A DNA stretch of 64,000 nucleotides from an uncultured Alphaproteobacteria bacterium (lineage in GTDB: Bacteria > Pseudomonadota > Alphaproteobacteria > RF32 > CAG-239): NCBI GenBank assembly GCA_934255405.1, contig CAKQNT010000010.1:1-64000 (forward strand), written 5' to 3'. The notes under the pieces are model-generated. The model was not told where the DNA came from. It worked only from the letters and a program-made list of their open reading frames with translations, and searched no databases. Shown here in pieces: positions 1 to 7,865 of the stretch. How positions within the stretch are numbered: position 1 is the first letter of the stretch; each line of letters starts with the position of its first letter. The translations under genes were made by a program, and so were the position numbers.

Positions 1-34
1 CTAGCTCAACAAGTAAACTTACGTCGCTTGCGGT

Positions 35-62
35 AAAAACAACCGGAGCAACGGTTGTTTTT
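35..62. terminator. Intrinsic terminator, probably bidirectional
   Basis: An 11-bp perfect stem (35-45 with 52-62) encloses a six-base loop. It has an A-run on the left flank and a T-run on the right, so it could stop transcription from either side. It lies just before the first repeat copy and downstream of the flagellin gene on the minus strand. Confidence 0.7.
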
Positions 63-146
63 ATCCTCGCGCCCCGTTGAGGGGGAAGACTTATAAGGCA
101 CTCTACCTATCCTCGCGCCCCGTCAAGGGGGAAGACTTATAAGGCA
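62..146. repeat. Paired palindromic repeat, left of flagellin
   Basis: Two direct copies (62-100 and 108-146) with a 46-bp period. Each has a core of a C-run, GT(C/T)(A/G)A and a G-run, followed by GAAGACTTATAAGGCA. The same pair recurs in the same orientation at 1985-2070, on the other side of the flagellin gene. The core is close to an inverted repeat, as in REP-like dispersed elements. Confidence 0.8.
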
Positions 147-153
147 TTAAATT

Positions 154-1836
154 TTAAAAGAGTTTCATCACCGCCTGCGCAGCTTGCGATGCGAGGGATA
201 GAGAGTTAATTGCTAACTGTTGTCGTGTCTGCAATGCCAGCATATTGGCGGATTCTTCATTCATATCCGCAAGGGTTAACTTATCCGCACCCTCAGTAAG
301 AATATTTATCAAATTCTCGGTAAAATCTTGCCTTGAAGTTATGATACTATAATTATTCCCCAGCTCCGCGGTAAAGGCTCTGATGCTTTTCAAAGCGCCG
401 ACAATTTCTTTGAGGCTCTGGGCAATGTCGCCCTGATTCTGCCAATCAACCGTATTTAGCCCTAATGAGCCAGCTGACATATCCTTGCCATTGACATTTA
501 AATCAGCGTTGCCATTCTCATTAAACCGCACATTGAGCTTGTCTTTTTTGAGCAGATTCACGCCTTTGTATGACGAATCTTTAACCAGCGTGTCATATTG
601 TTGCAAAATCTCAGAATATTGCTTATTTTCATTATTGTTTATTTTCTGTTTTTGAGATTTATACGTGCTAATTTCAAAAGGTTTATTTTCTTTGACCCGC
701 ATAATGTTAACAATATTATTGCTGTTGATTGTCATTTTTGCATGATTTGTGAACTTAGCTGTTGTTTCATAAAATTTGTCTCCTAATCCTATTTTGACGC
801 CCTCTGATATTTCATGATTTGAATAACTCTCAAACTCTGCAAACAAAGATTGTTTGTTATAAAGTTGCGCTCCTTTTTCCACCGAAATACCTCGGTTTAG
901 ATAAAAATGATACAGTTCGGATGAATCCGCAAATATTTTGGCGCCAGCTCGAATTTGCACACCACTCACAAATGCGAAGGATGAAGTTTTAATTTGCAAT
1001 ATTGCATTATTATCAACAGTTATTTTACCAAAAGCACCTAATCCATTGCTCTTGATATTTACATTTCCCTGCAAAAGCATATTGCTCGATGAAGCATCAT
1101 TCCATATTGCGGCTGCAAAATTATAAGTTGCCTTGGATAATATTATATTTGCGTTTCTAACTATATTATTCCCTCCAATACCAGTGATTGCGGCATATTC
1201 TCGTTCATGATAACTATTGGTATAGCTCAAACTTATATCAGAAAACGAACTATCTAGCATCTTAATACAATCTATTTTTTGGCTAGAAATAGCGGTTATA
1301 GCGGAGAATTTTTCAAGTTCAGCATCAAAATCACCAAAATATCCTATTCCTACCAGTTTTTGATTATTTAAAATAATTGCTGAATCTATGGCGCCTAAGT
1401 CAATCTGACCATAAACACAAATAGTTTCTTTGCCGGCGGCGACGGCATCTTTGAGTTCTTGCGCAGTGGTTACCACCGCACCGTTGGCGCCGACTTTTTC
1501 CTCAAAAAAAGCCTTGGGCGGTATTGTATTGGTTTCCAAAGCCGAGGTTGCTACTGCAGCGGCTTGTTCTAGGAATGTGGCGCCGGTTTCTAAGGCAGTG
1601 GTGGCTGTTTTGATTGTCTGCACCGCCTGCCCCATTGAATCAAGCAGGGAGTCTAAGTCATTAGCGCGGTTGGTTAGACTTCTGGCAGTGTAATAAGAGG
1701 ACGGATTGTCTATGGCGGAATTTACTTTGTTGCCGGTGGCGAGTTTGTTTTGGGTAGAGCTGACTTGCCTGCTGATGTTCTGCAGGCTCAATAAGTTACT
1801 GCGCATACTCGCAGTTAAACTTATCTTTCCGGTCAT
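154..1836 (-). CDS. Flagellin with a central beta-helix-like insert
   Basis: Filament subunit, exported through the flagellar secretion system. The 560-residue product has normal flagellin D0/D1 ends: residues 1-100 (N-terminal helices with the SSTQNKLATG and AIDNP motifs) and about 400-560 (ending in SLASQAAQAVMKLF). Between them, about residues 118-385 carry a segment that starts TTAQELKDAV and continues through VYGQIDL and KLVGIGYFG, with recurring short beta/Asn patterns. This resembles the start of a pectate-lyase-like right-handed beta-helix. I chose the ATG at 1836 because GGAG lies 11-14 bases upstream and the flagellin motif starts there; a longer in-frame start at 1893 is not supported. 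Repeats flank the gene on both sides. The family is certain; the fold of the insert is inference. Confidence 0.9.
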   Translation of the reverse strand: MTGKISLTASMRSNLLSLQNISRQVSSTQNKLATGNKVNSAIDNPSSYYTARSLTNRANDLDSLLDSMGQAVQTIKTATTALETGATFLEQAAAVATSALETNTIPPKAFFEEKVGANGAVVTTAQELKDAVAAGKETICVYGQIDLGAIDSAIILNNQKLVGIGYFGDFDAELEKFSAITAISSQKIDCIKMLDSSFSDISLSYTNSYHEREYAAITGIGGNNIVRNANIILSKATYNFAAAIWNDASSSNMLLQGNVNIKSNGLGAFGKITVDNNAILQIKTSSFAFVSGVQIRAGAKIFADSSELYHFYLNRGISVEKGAQLYNKQSLFAEFESYSNHEISEGVKIGLGDKFYETTAKFTNHAKMTINSNNIVNIMRVKENKPFEISTYKSQKQKINNNENKQYSEILQQYDTLVKDSSYKGVNLLKKDKLNVRFNENGNADLNVNGKDMSAGSLGLNTVDWQNQGDIAQSLKEIVGALKSIRAFTAELGNNYSIITSRQDFTENLINILTEGADKLTLADMNEESANMLALQTRQQLAINSLSLASQAAQAVMKLF

Positions 1837-1883
1837 ATTCTTTTTGCTCCTTTTGTCGCACTTTCTCAAATTATAAATAAAGC

Positions 1884-1916
1884 CTAAGCGCAAATTTTTC
1901 CAGTGCTAACGCTTAG
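1884..1916. promoter_or_regulatory. Inverted repeat upstream of flagellin
   Basis: CTAAGCG (1884-1890) and its exact complement CGCTTAG (1910-1916) are separated by 19 bases in the leader of the flagellin gene. Read on the minus strand, the spacer holds TGG-N10-GC spacing weakly like a sigma-54 site, but it lacks the usual TGGCAC. It could be an operator or a leader RNA hairpin. Confidence 0.35.
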
Positions 1917-1984
1917 TTTTCAACAACTATTGACAGTTTTTTTTGCCTTGAGATAAAGATGGATTGCTTCTATCTCACCCCCAT

Positions 1985-2070
1985 CTAAATCTTCCCCCGT
2001 CAAGGGGGAAGACTTATAAAGCACTCTACCTATCCTCGCGCCCCGTCGATGGGGAAGACTTACAAGGTGC
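1985..2070. repeat. Paired palindromic repeat, right of flagellin
   Basis: Second copy of the repeat pair seen at 62-146, same orientation and same 46-bp period (1985-2030 and 2031-2070). The first unit contains a perfect inverted repeat, CTTCCCCC with GGGGGAAG around five bases. The second unit has drifted (GTCGATGGGG). Confidence 0.8.
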
Positions 2071-2091
2071 TGGTTTTTGAATGAGATAAAT

Positions 2092-2118
2092 AAAAAAAGG
2101 CTCTGCGGAAGCAGAGCC
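2092..2118 (-). terminator. Terminator of the gltX-cysS operon
   Basis: On the minus strand, GGCTCTGC, loop TTCC and GCAGAGCC are followed by a run of seven T. It starts 8 bases after the cysS stop. Confidence 0.9.
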
Positions 2119-2125
2119 TGTAAAA

Positions 2126-3505
2126 TTACATCCGTTTCCAGCTTGTGCCGGTTGGCGAATCTTCAAGGATAATACCTTGCGCCTTGAGCTCATTGCGGAT
2201 TTGGTCTGCCAGAGCATAGTCCTTGTTCTTTTTGGCAAGGGCGCGTTCGGCAATCTTTGCCTCAATCGCTGCGGCCTCATCCTCGCTTTCTCCGCCCTTA
2301 AACCATTCGCTCGGAGCCTGCCACAAAATTCCCAACAACTGCGCGGACGCCAGCAATTTGCCTTTGGCAATCGCTTGCTCTTCCGTGCTTGCTGCTTTGT
2401 TCAAGATATTGGATAGCTCATGCAAATAAGACAAGGCGAGCGGAGTATTTAAGTCATCAGCCAAAGCCTCTACCACACGCTCATCAGGAGCGGAATCTTC
2501 AGCCTTAACATCTGCAACGCGCAACAAGGCATTATAAAACTTATCTAATGAGGATTTGGATTGAGCCAGCCCCTCGAAGGTAAAGTTAAACGGCTGGTGA
2601 TAGTGCGTGGTTAGAAACAGCAAACGCAAAGCCTCGGCCGGAGCTTTTTCCAAAACCTGATCAATGGTATAAAAATTACCCAAAGATTTGCTCATTTTGA
2701 CGCCGTCAACCATCAGCATACCACCGTGAACCCAATAGCGGGCAAACTCTGATCCGGGGTGAGCGCAAAGAGACTGAGCGCATTCGTTCTCATGATGAGG
2801 AAAGATTAAATCTGAGCCGCCGCCATGGATATCAAAACTGTTGCCAAGCAACTTGGAGCTCATAGCAGAACATTCCAAGTGCCAACCGGGGCGACCATAT
2901 CCCCATGGGCTATCCCATCCGGGTTGATCGGCATCGGAAGGCTTCCACAAAACAAAGTCCGCCGGGTTTTTCTTGTAATCTGCTACTTCTATCCGCGCGC
3001 CAGCCAACATCTCTTTCATAGAGCGTCCGGACAAGTAACCATAGCCGGGCATAGAATCGACATCAAACAAGACATGACCCGATGCCTCATAAGCGTGTCC
3101 GTTTTGCAATAAAAGTTTTACCAGCTCTATCATTTCGGCAATATATTCGGTTGCCCGAGGACGATGATTGGGCGCCAATACGTTGAGCTTGGCCATATCA
3201 TCGATATACCACTGATAAGTTTGTTCGGTAATCTCACGAATAGATTTTCCGGTTTCCTGATGTTTCTTTAGGATTTTGTCATCGACATCGGTAATGTTGG
3301 AAACATAATTGACATGATCGGCACCGTAAACATATCGCAACAAACGATACAAGACATCAAACACCACCGGAGTTTTGGCATTGCCAAGGTGTGCTCTGTC
3401 GTATACGGTTGGTCCGCAGACATACATACGCACGTTGGCGGCGTCTATCGGCTTAAACTCTTCTTTGCGGCGATGCAAGGTATTGTACAATGAAATAGTT
3501 GTCAT
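2126..3505 (-). CDS. cysS: Cysteinyl-tRNA synthetase
   Basis: Charges tRNA-Cys with cysteine in the cytoplasm; class I synthetase. The 459-residue length is normal for the family. Visible motifs: MYVCGPTVYD with a zinc-ligand Cys near residue 30, the HIGH-equivalent AHLGN, zinc-site segments HLECS and HHENE in the middle, and the KMSKS loop (VKMSKSLGNF). The HIGH loop has Asn in place of the second His, a common variant in this enzyme. The start codon overlaps the gltX stop by four bases, so the two synthetases are translationally coupled. A strong terminator follows. Confidence 0.97.
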   Translation of the reverse strand: MTTISLYNTLHRRKEEFKPIDAANVRMYVCGPTVYDRAHLGNAKTPVVFDVLYRLLRYVYGADHVNYVSNITDVDDKILKKHQETGKSIREITEQTYQWYIDDMAKLNVLAPNHRPRATEYIAEMIELVKLLLQNGHAYEASGHVLFDVDSMPGYGYLSGRSMKEMLAGARIEVADYKKNPADFVLWKPSDADQPGWDSPWGYGRPGWHLECSAMSSKLLGNSFDIHGGGSDLIFPHHENECAQSLCAHPGSEFARYWVHGGMLMVDGVKMSKSLGNFYTIDQVLEKAPAEALRLLFLTTHYHQPFNFTFEGLAQSKSSLDKFYNALLRVADVKAEDSAPDERVVEALADDLNTPLALSYLHELSNILNKAASTEEQAIAKGKLLASAQLLGILWQAPSEWFKGGESEDEAAAIEAKIAERALAKKNKDYALADQIRNELKAQGIILEDSPTGTSWKRM

Positions 3506-4824
3506 GCTTCTATTCCCATCAGACGGTTATATGCGCGCTCTCTACCGATTAGCGGCAACAACATTTTTAATTCCGGTCCCTGCGCAGAGGCGGTGAGCGC
3601 CATACGCAGAGGATGAAACAGATTCTTACCGCTTTTTCCGGTCTTTTGTTTGAGCTCTGACACCCAAGCGGAAAACGTGTCGGCGTTCCAAGGCTCCGGC
3701 GGCAAAATCTCAGCCGCGGCATTGGTTAGCTCAGCATCTTCAATTATTGGTTTAAGTTTTTGACAGCAGATTTGATGCCATTCCTCAACATCTTTTACTA
3801 AAGACAGGTTGCCGCGAACGGTGTTCCAAAATACTTTGGTAACATTTACTCTATCAGCAACTTTGTCATAAGGAAGAGTGCGGACATAGTGGGTATTGAA
3901 GTGAAGCAACTCTTCAACATCAAACTTGGGCTGAGAACGTCCGAGTTTGCTCAAATCCAAACTGGCGGCCAAAGAATCTAAGTCATAATAAGGCTCAATC
4001 GCCTCTGAGGTGCCGAGTTTGGCCAAAAATGAACAGATTGCCATTGCCTCAACCCCTTGCTCCCTTAGCTCGCGAACTCCCAACGAGCCCAAACGCTTGG
4101 AGAGCTTGCCCTCTGTGCCGGTCAGAAGCGGCAAATGCGCAAACTGCGGAACCTGAGCACCCAAAACCTCAAACATCTGAATCTGCAAGGCTGTGTTGGT
4201 AACATGATCCTCACCACGGATAATGTGAGTAATGCCAAAATCCGAATCATCAATAACCGACGGCAAATGATACAAATATGAGCCATCTTCGCGGATAATT
4301 ACCGGATCTGCAAGGTTTGCGGCATCATAACGGCAGTGTCCGCGCACCATGTCATTCCATTCAATAACGCCGGAAACCAGCTTAAAGCGATAGTGCGGGC
4401 GCCGCCCCTCTGCCTCATAAGCGGCAATTTGCTCTTGCGTGAGCTTGAGCGCGCCACGGTCATAAATCGGGGGCAACCCTTTGGCCATAAGGCGCTTGCG
4501 CATTACTTCCAGCTCTTCAGCAGTCTCATAGCAGGCATATACCCTACCCTCTGATTTGAGCTTTTCAACAACCTCATTATAACGCTCCATACGAGCGGAC
4601 TGACGAGCCTCTTCGCTCCAGACCAACCCCATCCATTGCAAAACGTCGCGCAAAGAATCTTCGTATTCCTTTTTGGAACGCAAAACATCGGTATCATCAA
4701 TGCGGAGCATAAATTTGCCGCCAAGCTTGCGAGCCAGCAGCCAGTTAAAAACAGCAGTGCGAGTATTGCCGATGTGCATATATCCGGTCGGACTCGGAGC
4801 AAATCGGACTTTGATATTATTCAT
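3502..4824 (-). CDS. gltX: Glutamyl-tRNA synthetase
   Basis: Attaches glutamate to tRNA-Glu and, in bacteria without GlnRS, often to tRNA-Gln as well. The 440-residue product has the HIGH motif as MHIGNTRTA (about residues 16-24), the GEDHVTNT segment and the KMSKS equivalent KLSKRLGS. It sits between the mlaC-like gene (73 bases upstream) and cysS (4-base overlap). Many alphaproteobacteria carry two gltX paralogues; whether this is the discriminating or the dual-specificity copy cannot be decided from the window. Confidence 0.96.
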   Translation of the reverse strand: MNNIKVRFAPSPTGYMHIGNTRTAVFNWLLARKLGGKFMLRIDDTDVLRSKKEYEDSLRDVLQWMGLVWSEEARQSARMERYNEVVEKLKSEGRVYACYETAEELEVMRKRLMAKGLPPIYDRGALKLTQEQIAAYEAEGRRPHYRFKLVSGVIEWNDMVRGHCRYDAANLADPVIIREDGSYLYHLPSVIDDSDFGITHIIRGEDHVTNTALQIQMFEVLGAQVPQFAHLPLLTGTEGKLSKRLGSLGVRELREQGVEAMAICSFLAKLGTSEAIEPYYDLDSLAASLDLSKLGRSQPKFDVEELLHFNTHYVRTLPYDKVADRVNVTKVFWNTVRGNLSLVKDVEEWHQICCQKLKPIIEDAELTNAAAEILPPEPWNADTFSAWVSELKQKTGKSGKNLFHPLRMALTASAQGPELKMLLPLIGRERAYNRLMGIEA

Positions 4825-4897
4825 TAATTTTGACCTGTATTAAATTAGAAACTAATTTGGCATACTATAAGCATTGTGCCATAATTTCAAGGATTTT

Positions 4898-5554
4898 TTA
4901 CATATTTGCATTGGCGCTCAAGGCTTGATTCCGGCTCTCGGCAGATTTGGCCAACGCCGCCAAATCTTCCAAAAACCACTCCATCTCGCCGTCTGCTTCG
5001 GAAATCATTTGATAAAATTTGCTGCGATATGACAAAATCAAGCTGCTTTCTGCCAATTTTATATCCACCAGCTTGATTTCGGCGCCGCTTTGGTGCAACC
5101 GAAACTGCAGCAAAAAGTCTTGCGGCGTGTTGTTGCCCAAATCAACATGGACTTTGGCACTGACTGTAGTAAACTTGCCGTCGGTCAGAGAATCGCCAAC
5201 CTCGTAGCTCAAATTGTTGGCAAAATCCAGCGGAAAAGTTTTGTACAAAGCTAGAGCATAGCGCTTGAAAATCTTTTGATATTCAGTTTGCTGAGTCGGT
5301 GTCATGACACGCCAATATTTGCCGACGACAAATTTGCCGATATATTCCAAATCCACATATTTCAGCAGCAAAACATCTAAATCGGCGTAGCGTTTTTGAA
5401 TATCCGGCTCCCTAAAAGTATCTAACAACAAGCGCCCGTTATTTTGCGCCCAGTCCTTCGCCGCCGTGGGTGTAACTTCTGCCGCGGCAACGAAGATAAA
5501 ACCAAAAACAAACAGCAATACGCTGATAACTCGCAAAAAAAGATTACTTTTCAT
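4898..5554 (-). CDS. MlaC/Ttg2D-like phospholipid-binding protein
   Basis: Probable periplasmic lipid carrier of the Mla system, which moves phospholipids between the outer and inner membranes. The 218-residue protein has a signal peptide (about residues 1-24, hydrophobic core then AAA), followed by the MlaC pattern: helical N-terminus, YIGKFVVGKYWR, TPTQQTEYQKIFKRY, and a C-terminal beta-sheet part with VDIKLAESSLILSYRSKF. No mlaD, mlaE or mlaF gene is nearby, so the partners must lie elsewhere. It is upstream of gltX in the same direction and may share its transcript. Confidence 0.85.
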   Translation of the reverse strand: MKSNLFLRVISVLLFVFGFIFVAAAEVTPTAAKDWAQNNGRLLLDTFREPDIQKRYADLDVLLLKYVDLEYIGKFVVGKYWRVMTPTQQTEYQKIFKRYALALYKTFPLDFANNLSYEVGDSLTDGKFTTVSAKVHVDLGNNTPQDFLLQFRLHQSGAEIKLVDIKLAESSLILSYRSKFYQMISEADGEMEWFLEDLAALAKSAESRNQALSANANM

Positions 5555-5611
5555 AAAATTTTGCCTTATAGTTCAAATTAAATGAAAGTATAACATAAAT
5601 TGGTTAATAAA

Positions 5612-6634
5612 ATGAAACTTAAAACTTTGTTTTTGGCCGGAGCTGCAATGTTGCTGGCATCTGTGGCTCAGGCCGCGGAAAACAAAACGCTGGAGAGAAT
5701 CCGCGATCGCGGGCTGGTTGTGTGCGGAACAGATTTGAGCACCAAAGCGCTGGCCTACAAAGACGATGCGGATTTTTGGCAGGGAATTGACGCGGCAATC
5801 TGCAGAAACTTTGCAATGGCGATATTTGACAACGAAAACGCCTTTGAGCTTGAAGATATCCACATGGATAAAGCGTCGACAGCTATCAAAACCGGCAAGA
5901 TTGACATTATGCTGGGAAGTGAAAATCTTACGGCATCGCAAGAGCTGGCTGCAAATTTGACTCCGGCGGCGGTTGTCTACTATGACCGTCTGGTATTTGC
6001 TACCAGAGAGCAAACCGAAGCAACCTCCATGGAAGAATTTAAGGGGGCTAAAGTATGCGCATTATCCAACTCGGCAGATTTGGAGAGGCTCAAGGAATAT
6101 AACAATAAATATGCTATGGGTTTTAAGTTTTTGCCGTTTTCGGGAGTAAATGAGCTTAAACAGGCATTCTTTCTTAATCGTTGCACTCTGGCCGGCGGCG
6201 GCGAAACTTATCTGAGAGGGTTGAAAGATACTTTAATTGCCAAAAACAGCAATATCACCATCCTGCCGGAGGAAGTCGATTATCGACCGGTTTTGGCTTA
6301 TACCGCCAAAGATGACGCAACATTTCGGCTGACGGCCAAACAAATTATCAATGCCCCGATACTGGCTGAAGAATATGGCATAAGCTCTAAAAATACCGAT
6401 ACATTTATCGGAGTGCGCGATGCCTCTGTTAAAAATCTTTTGGGCATAAGCCCGCAATTGTGGCAGAAGTTTGGATTGCAGCCCAAATGGGTGTTGAACG
6501 CCATCAAAATAAACGGCAACTTTGGCGAGATGTATGAGCGAAATTTGGGCAACGAATCTCAGCTCGGGATTGAAAAAGGGCGCAACAAGCCGATTTCTGA
6601 AGGCGGAATTTTGGAGGCACAGCCTTTTATCTAG
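5612..6634 (+). CDS. General L-amino-acid ABC transporter substrate-binding protein (AapJ/BztA-like)
   Basis: Periplasmic receptor that binds amino acids for an ABC importer. The 340-residue protein has a clear signal peptide (MKLKTLFLAGAAMLLASVAQA), then RIRDRGLVVCGTD typical of the AapJ family, a central KVCALSNSADLERLKEY domain, and the C-terminal NAIKINGNFGEMYERNLG that is diagnostic of this group. I prefer the ATG at 5612 because the signal peptide starts there; a TTG four codons earlier is possible, and no strong Shine-Dalgarno is seen. No permease or ATPase gene is adjacent, which is unusual for aapJ. It converges with the next gene, overlapping by four bases. Confidence 0.87.
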   Translation: MKLKTLFLAGAAMLLASVAQAAENKTLERIRDRGLVVCGTDLSTKALAYKDDADFWQGIDAAICRNFAMAIFDNENAFELEDIHMDKASTAIKTGKIDIMLGSENLTASQELAANLTPAAVVYYDRLVFATREQTEATSMEEFKGAKVCALSNSADLERLKEYNNKYAMGFKFLPFSGVNELKQAFFLNRCTLAGGGETYLRGLKDTLIAKNSNITILPEEVDYRPVLAYTAKDDATFRLTAKQIINAPILAEEYGISSKNTDTFIGVRDASVKNLLGISPQLWQKFGLQPKWVLNAIKINGNFGEMYERNLGNESQLGIEKGRNKPISEGGILEAQPFI

Positions 6635-7317
6635 CGATGATTGGCGATGAATTTGAGCGCATGCTTAACCGCGGCTGAAGATATTTGATGCTCGCCGCCC
6701 TCTATCAATACGCTCTCGGTTAGGCAGCCGATTTGTTGCAACTGCGCGACGGAAAAATCCATAGACTGCGGACGAATATATTTATCTGCAGTTCCGTGCA
6801 ACAGCAAAACATCCGGACAGCTAAGGGCATGCTTTGACAAATGTTCATACCCAGCCACAATTCCTGAAAAGCTTATTACCCCGCCAACCGGCTCCGGACA
6901 TTTTAATGCCGTATAAACAGCGGCCATAGCACCTTGAGAAAAGCCACACAAGAACAAATCCGCAAAATCAAGCCCGTATTCACATAGTGTCTGTTCTAAA
7001 TATGGATACAAATAGCCAAATGTCTCCTCCAACCCCGGGGTCATGCGGTTGTAATACTCAACAAACTCCCGCAAGGTCGGAGCATTGCGCCGGTCATACT
7101 GCGGATCAAAACGATACATGGAAAACCATTGGCGCTTGGTCGGCTCTACCTCGCAGGGAAACGGAGCCTGCGGAATATGAATAGCAGTATTGGGCAAAGA
7201 ATTTACAAATTCTTCAAGCCTGACATTAACATCATCGGCACAATCCAAATAGCCGTGCAGAAACACAACCAGTTTTTTGGGTATGCCGTTTATATGAACA
7301 ATCTCTTCACGTATCAT
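6631..7317 (-). CDS. Carboxylesterase / phospholipase-like alpha/beta hydrolase (YpfH family)
   Basis: Cytoplasmic serine hydrolase of the esterase/phospholipase type; substrate unknown. The 228 residues show VVFLHGYLD (oxyanion strand), the nucleophile elbow LCGFSQGA (Ser near residue 126), HGTADKYI with the acid Asp, and GGEHQIS with the catalytic His. No signal peptide is seen. It ends head-on against the amino-acid-binding protein gene. Confidence 0.85.
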   Translation of the reverse strand: MIREEIVHINGIPKKLVVFLHGYLDCADDVNVRLEEFVNSLPNTAIHIPQAPFPCEVEPTKRQWFSMYRFDPQYDRRNAPTLREFVEYYNRMTPGLEETFGYLYPYLEQTLCEYGLDFADLFLCGFSQGAMAAVYTALKCPEPVGGVISFSGIVAGYEHLSKHALSCPDVLLLHGTADKYIRPQSMDFSVAQLQQIGCLTESVLIEGGEHQISSAAVKHALKFIANHR

Positions 7318-7379
7318 TTACGCCTCAAAAAATGGCAACAAAATATTACTTAGCGCAAATATATAAATAAATCGTAAAA

Positions 7380-7865
7380 TCAGCCACAACACGCCATAAC
7401 TGCCTCTATATCATCAAGAGCCGCGGCGGCAGGTTGGCGAAAATCTATCCGGGCACCGTTTTCCAGTACGCAGTTTTGGCTCAAGCTGCTGAAGCAACAA
7501 TAAGGAGTTGAAAACCACCGGATATATTTTTTGCTATCATCAATATGAATATTAATTTTTTGAGCCAGACAATATTCACCTTTGGCTTTGTCCCAAAGTT
7601 CATCCGGTATGTGCCAATCTCCGTTGGGCTGATATTCCATATAACGGCTGTTTTTGTAAAAATCGTAGATAGCAAATATTTCAGTATAAGGCAGATTCAA
7701 CTGTCGCAACTTTTGGGCAATTGCAGACTTGGGACCGCCGGTGATAATATAGATTTGGTGCCCGCGTTTGACGGCTTCGGCGGCAAAATCTGCAAAATAT
7801 TTCTGATGCCGGCTGATTACGCCATGATAGTCCAAACCAATTTTCAGCCTCGGACTATTGGGCAT
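7380..7865 (-). CDS. HAD-like hydrolase, possible nucleotidase, with DxH motif
   Basis: A 161-residue cytoplasmic protein with a HAD-like layout: motif I KIGLDYHGVIS near residue 12, motif II IYIITGGPKS, and a late acidic motif HIDDSKKYI. The second Asp of the usual DxD is His (D12, H14), which in HAD enzymes would change the acid/base residue. I chose the ATG at 7865 because GGAG lies six bases upstream, inside the end of the AsmA-like gene, with which it overlaps. Similar small HAD proteins are annotated as 5'-nucleotidase-like; the substrate cannot be inferred. Confidence 0.65.
   Translation of the reverse strand: MPNSPRLKIGLDYHGVISRHQKYFADFAAEAVKRGHQIYIITGGPKSAIAQKLRQLNLPYTEIFAIYDFYKNSRYMEYQPNGDWHIPDELWDKAKGEYCLAQKINIHIDDSKKYIRWFSTPYCCFSSLSQNCVLENGARIDFRQPAAAALDDIEAVMACCG

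Noticed and set aside
62..146. CRISPR-like repeat
   Set aside because: Only two units at each site, no spacers, and palindromic cores like REP elements.
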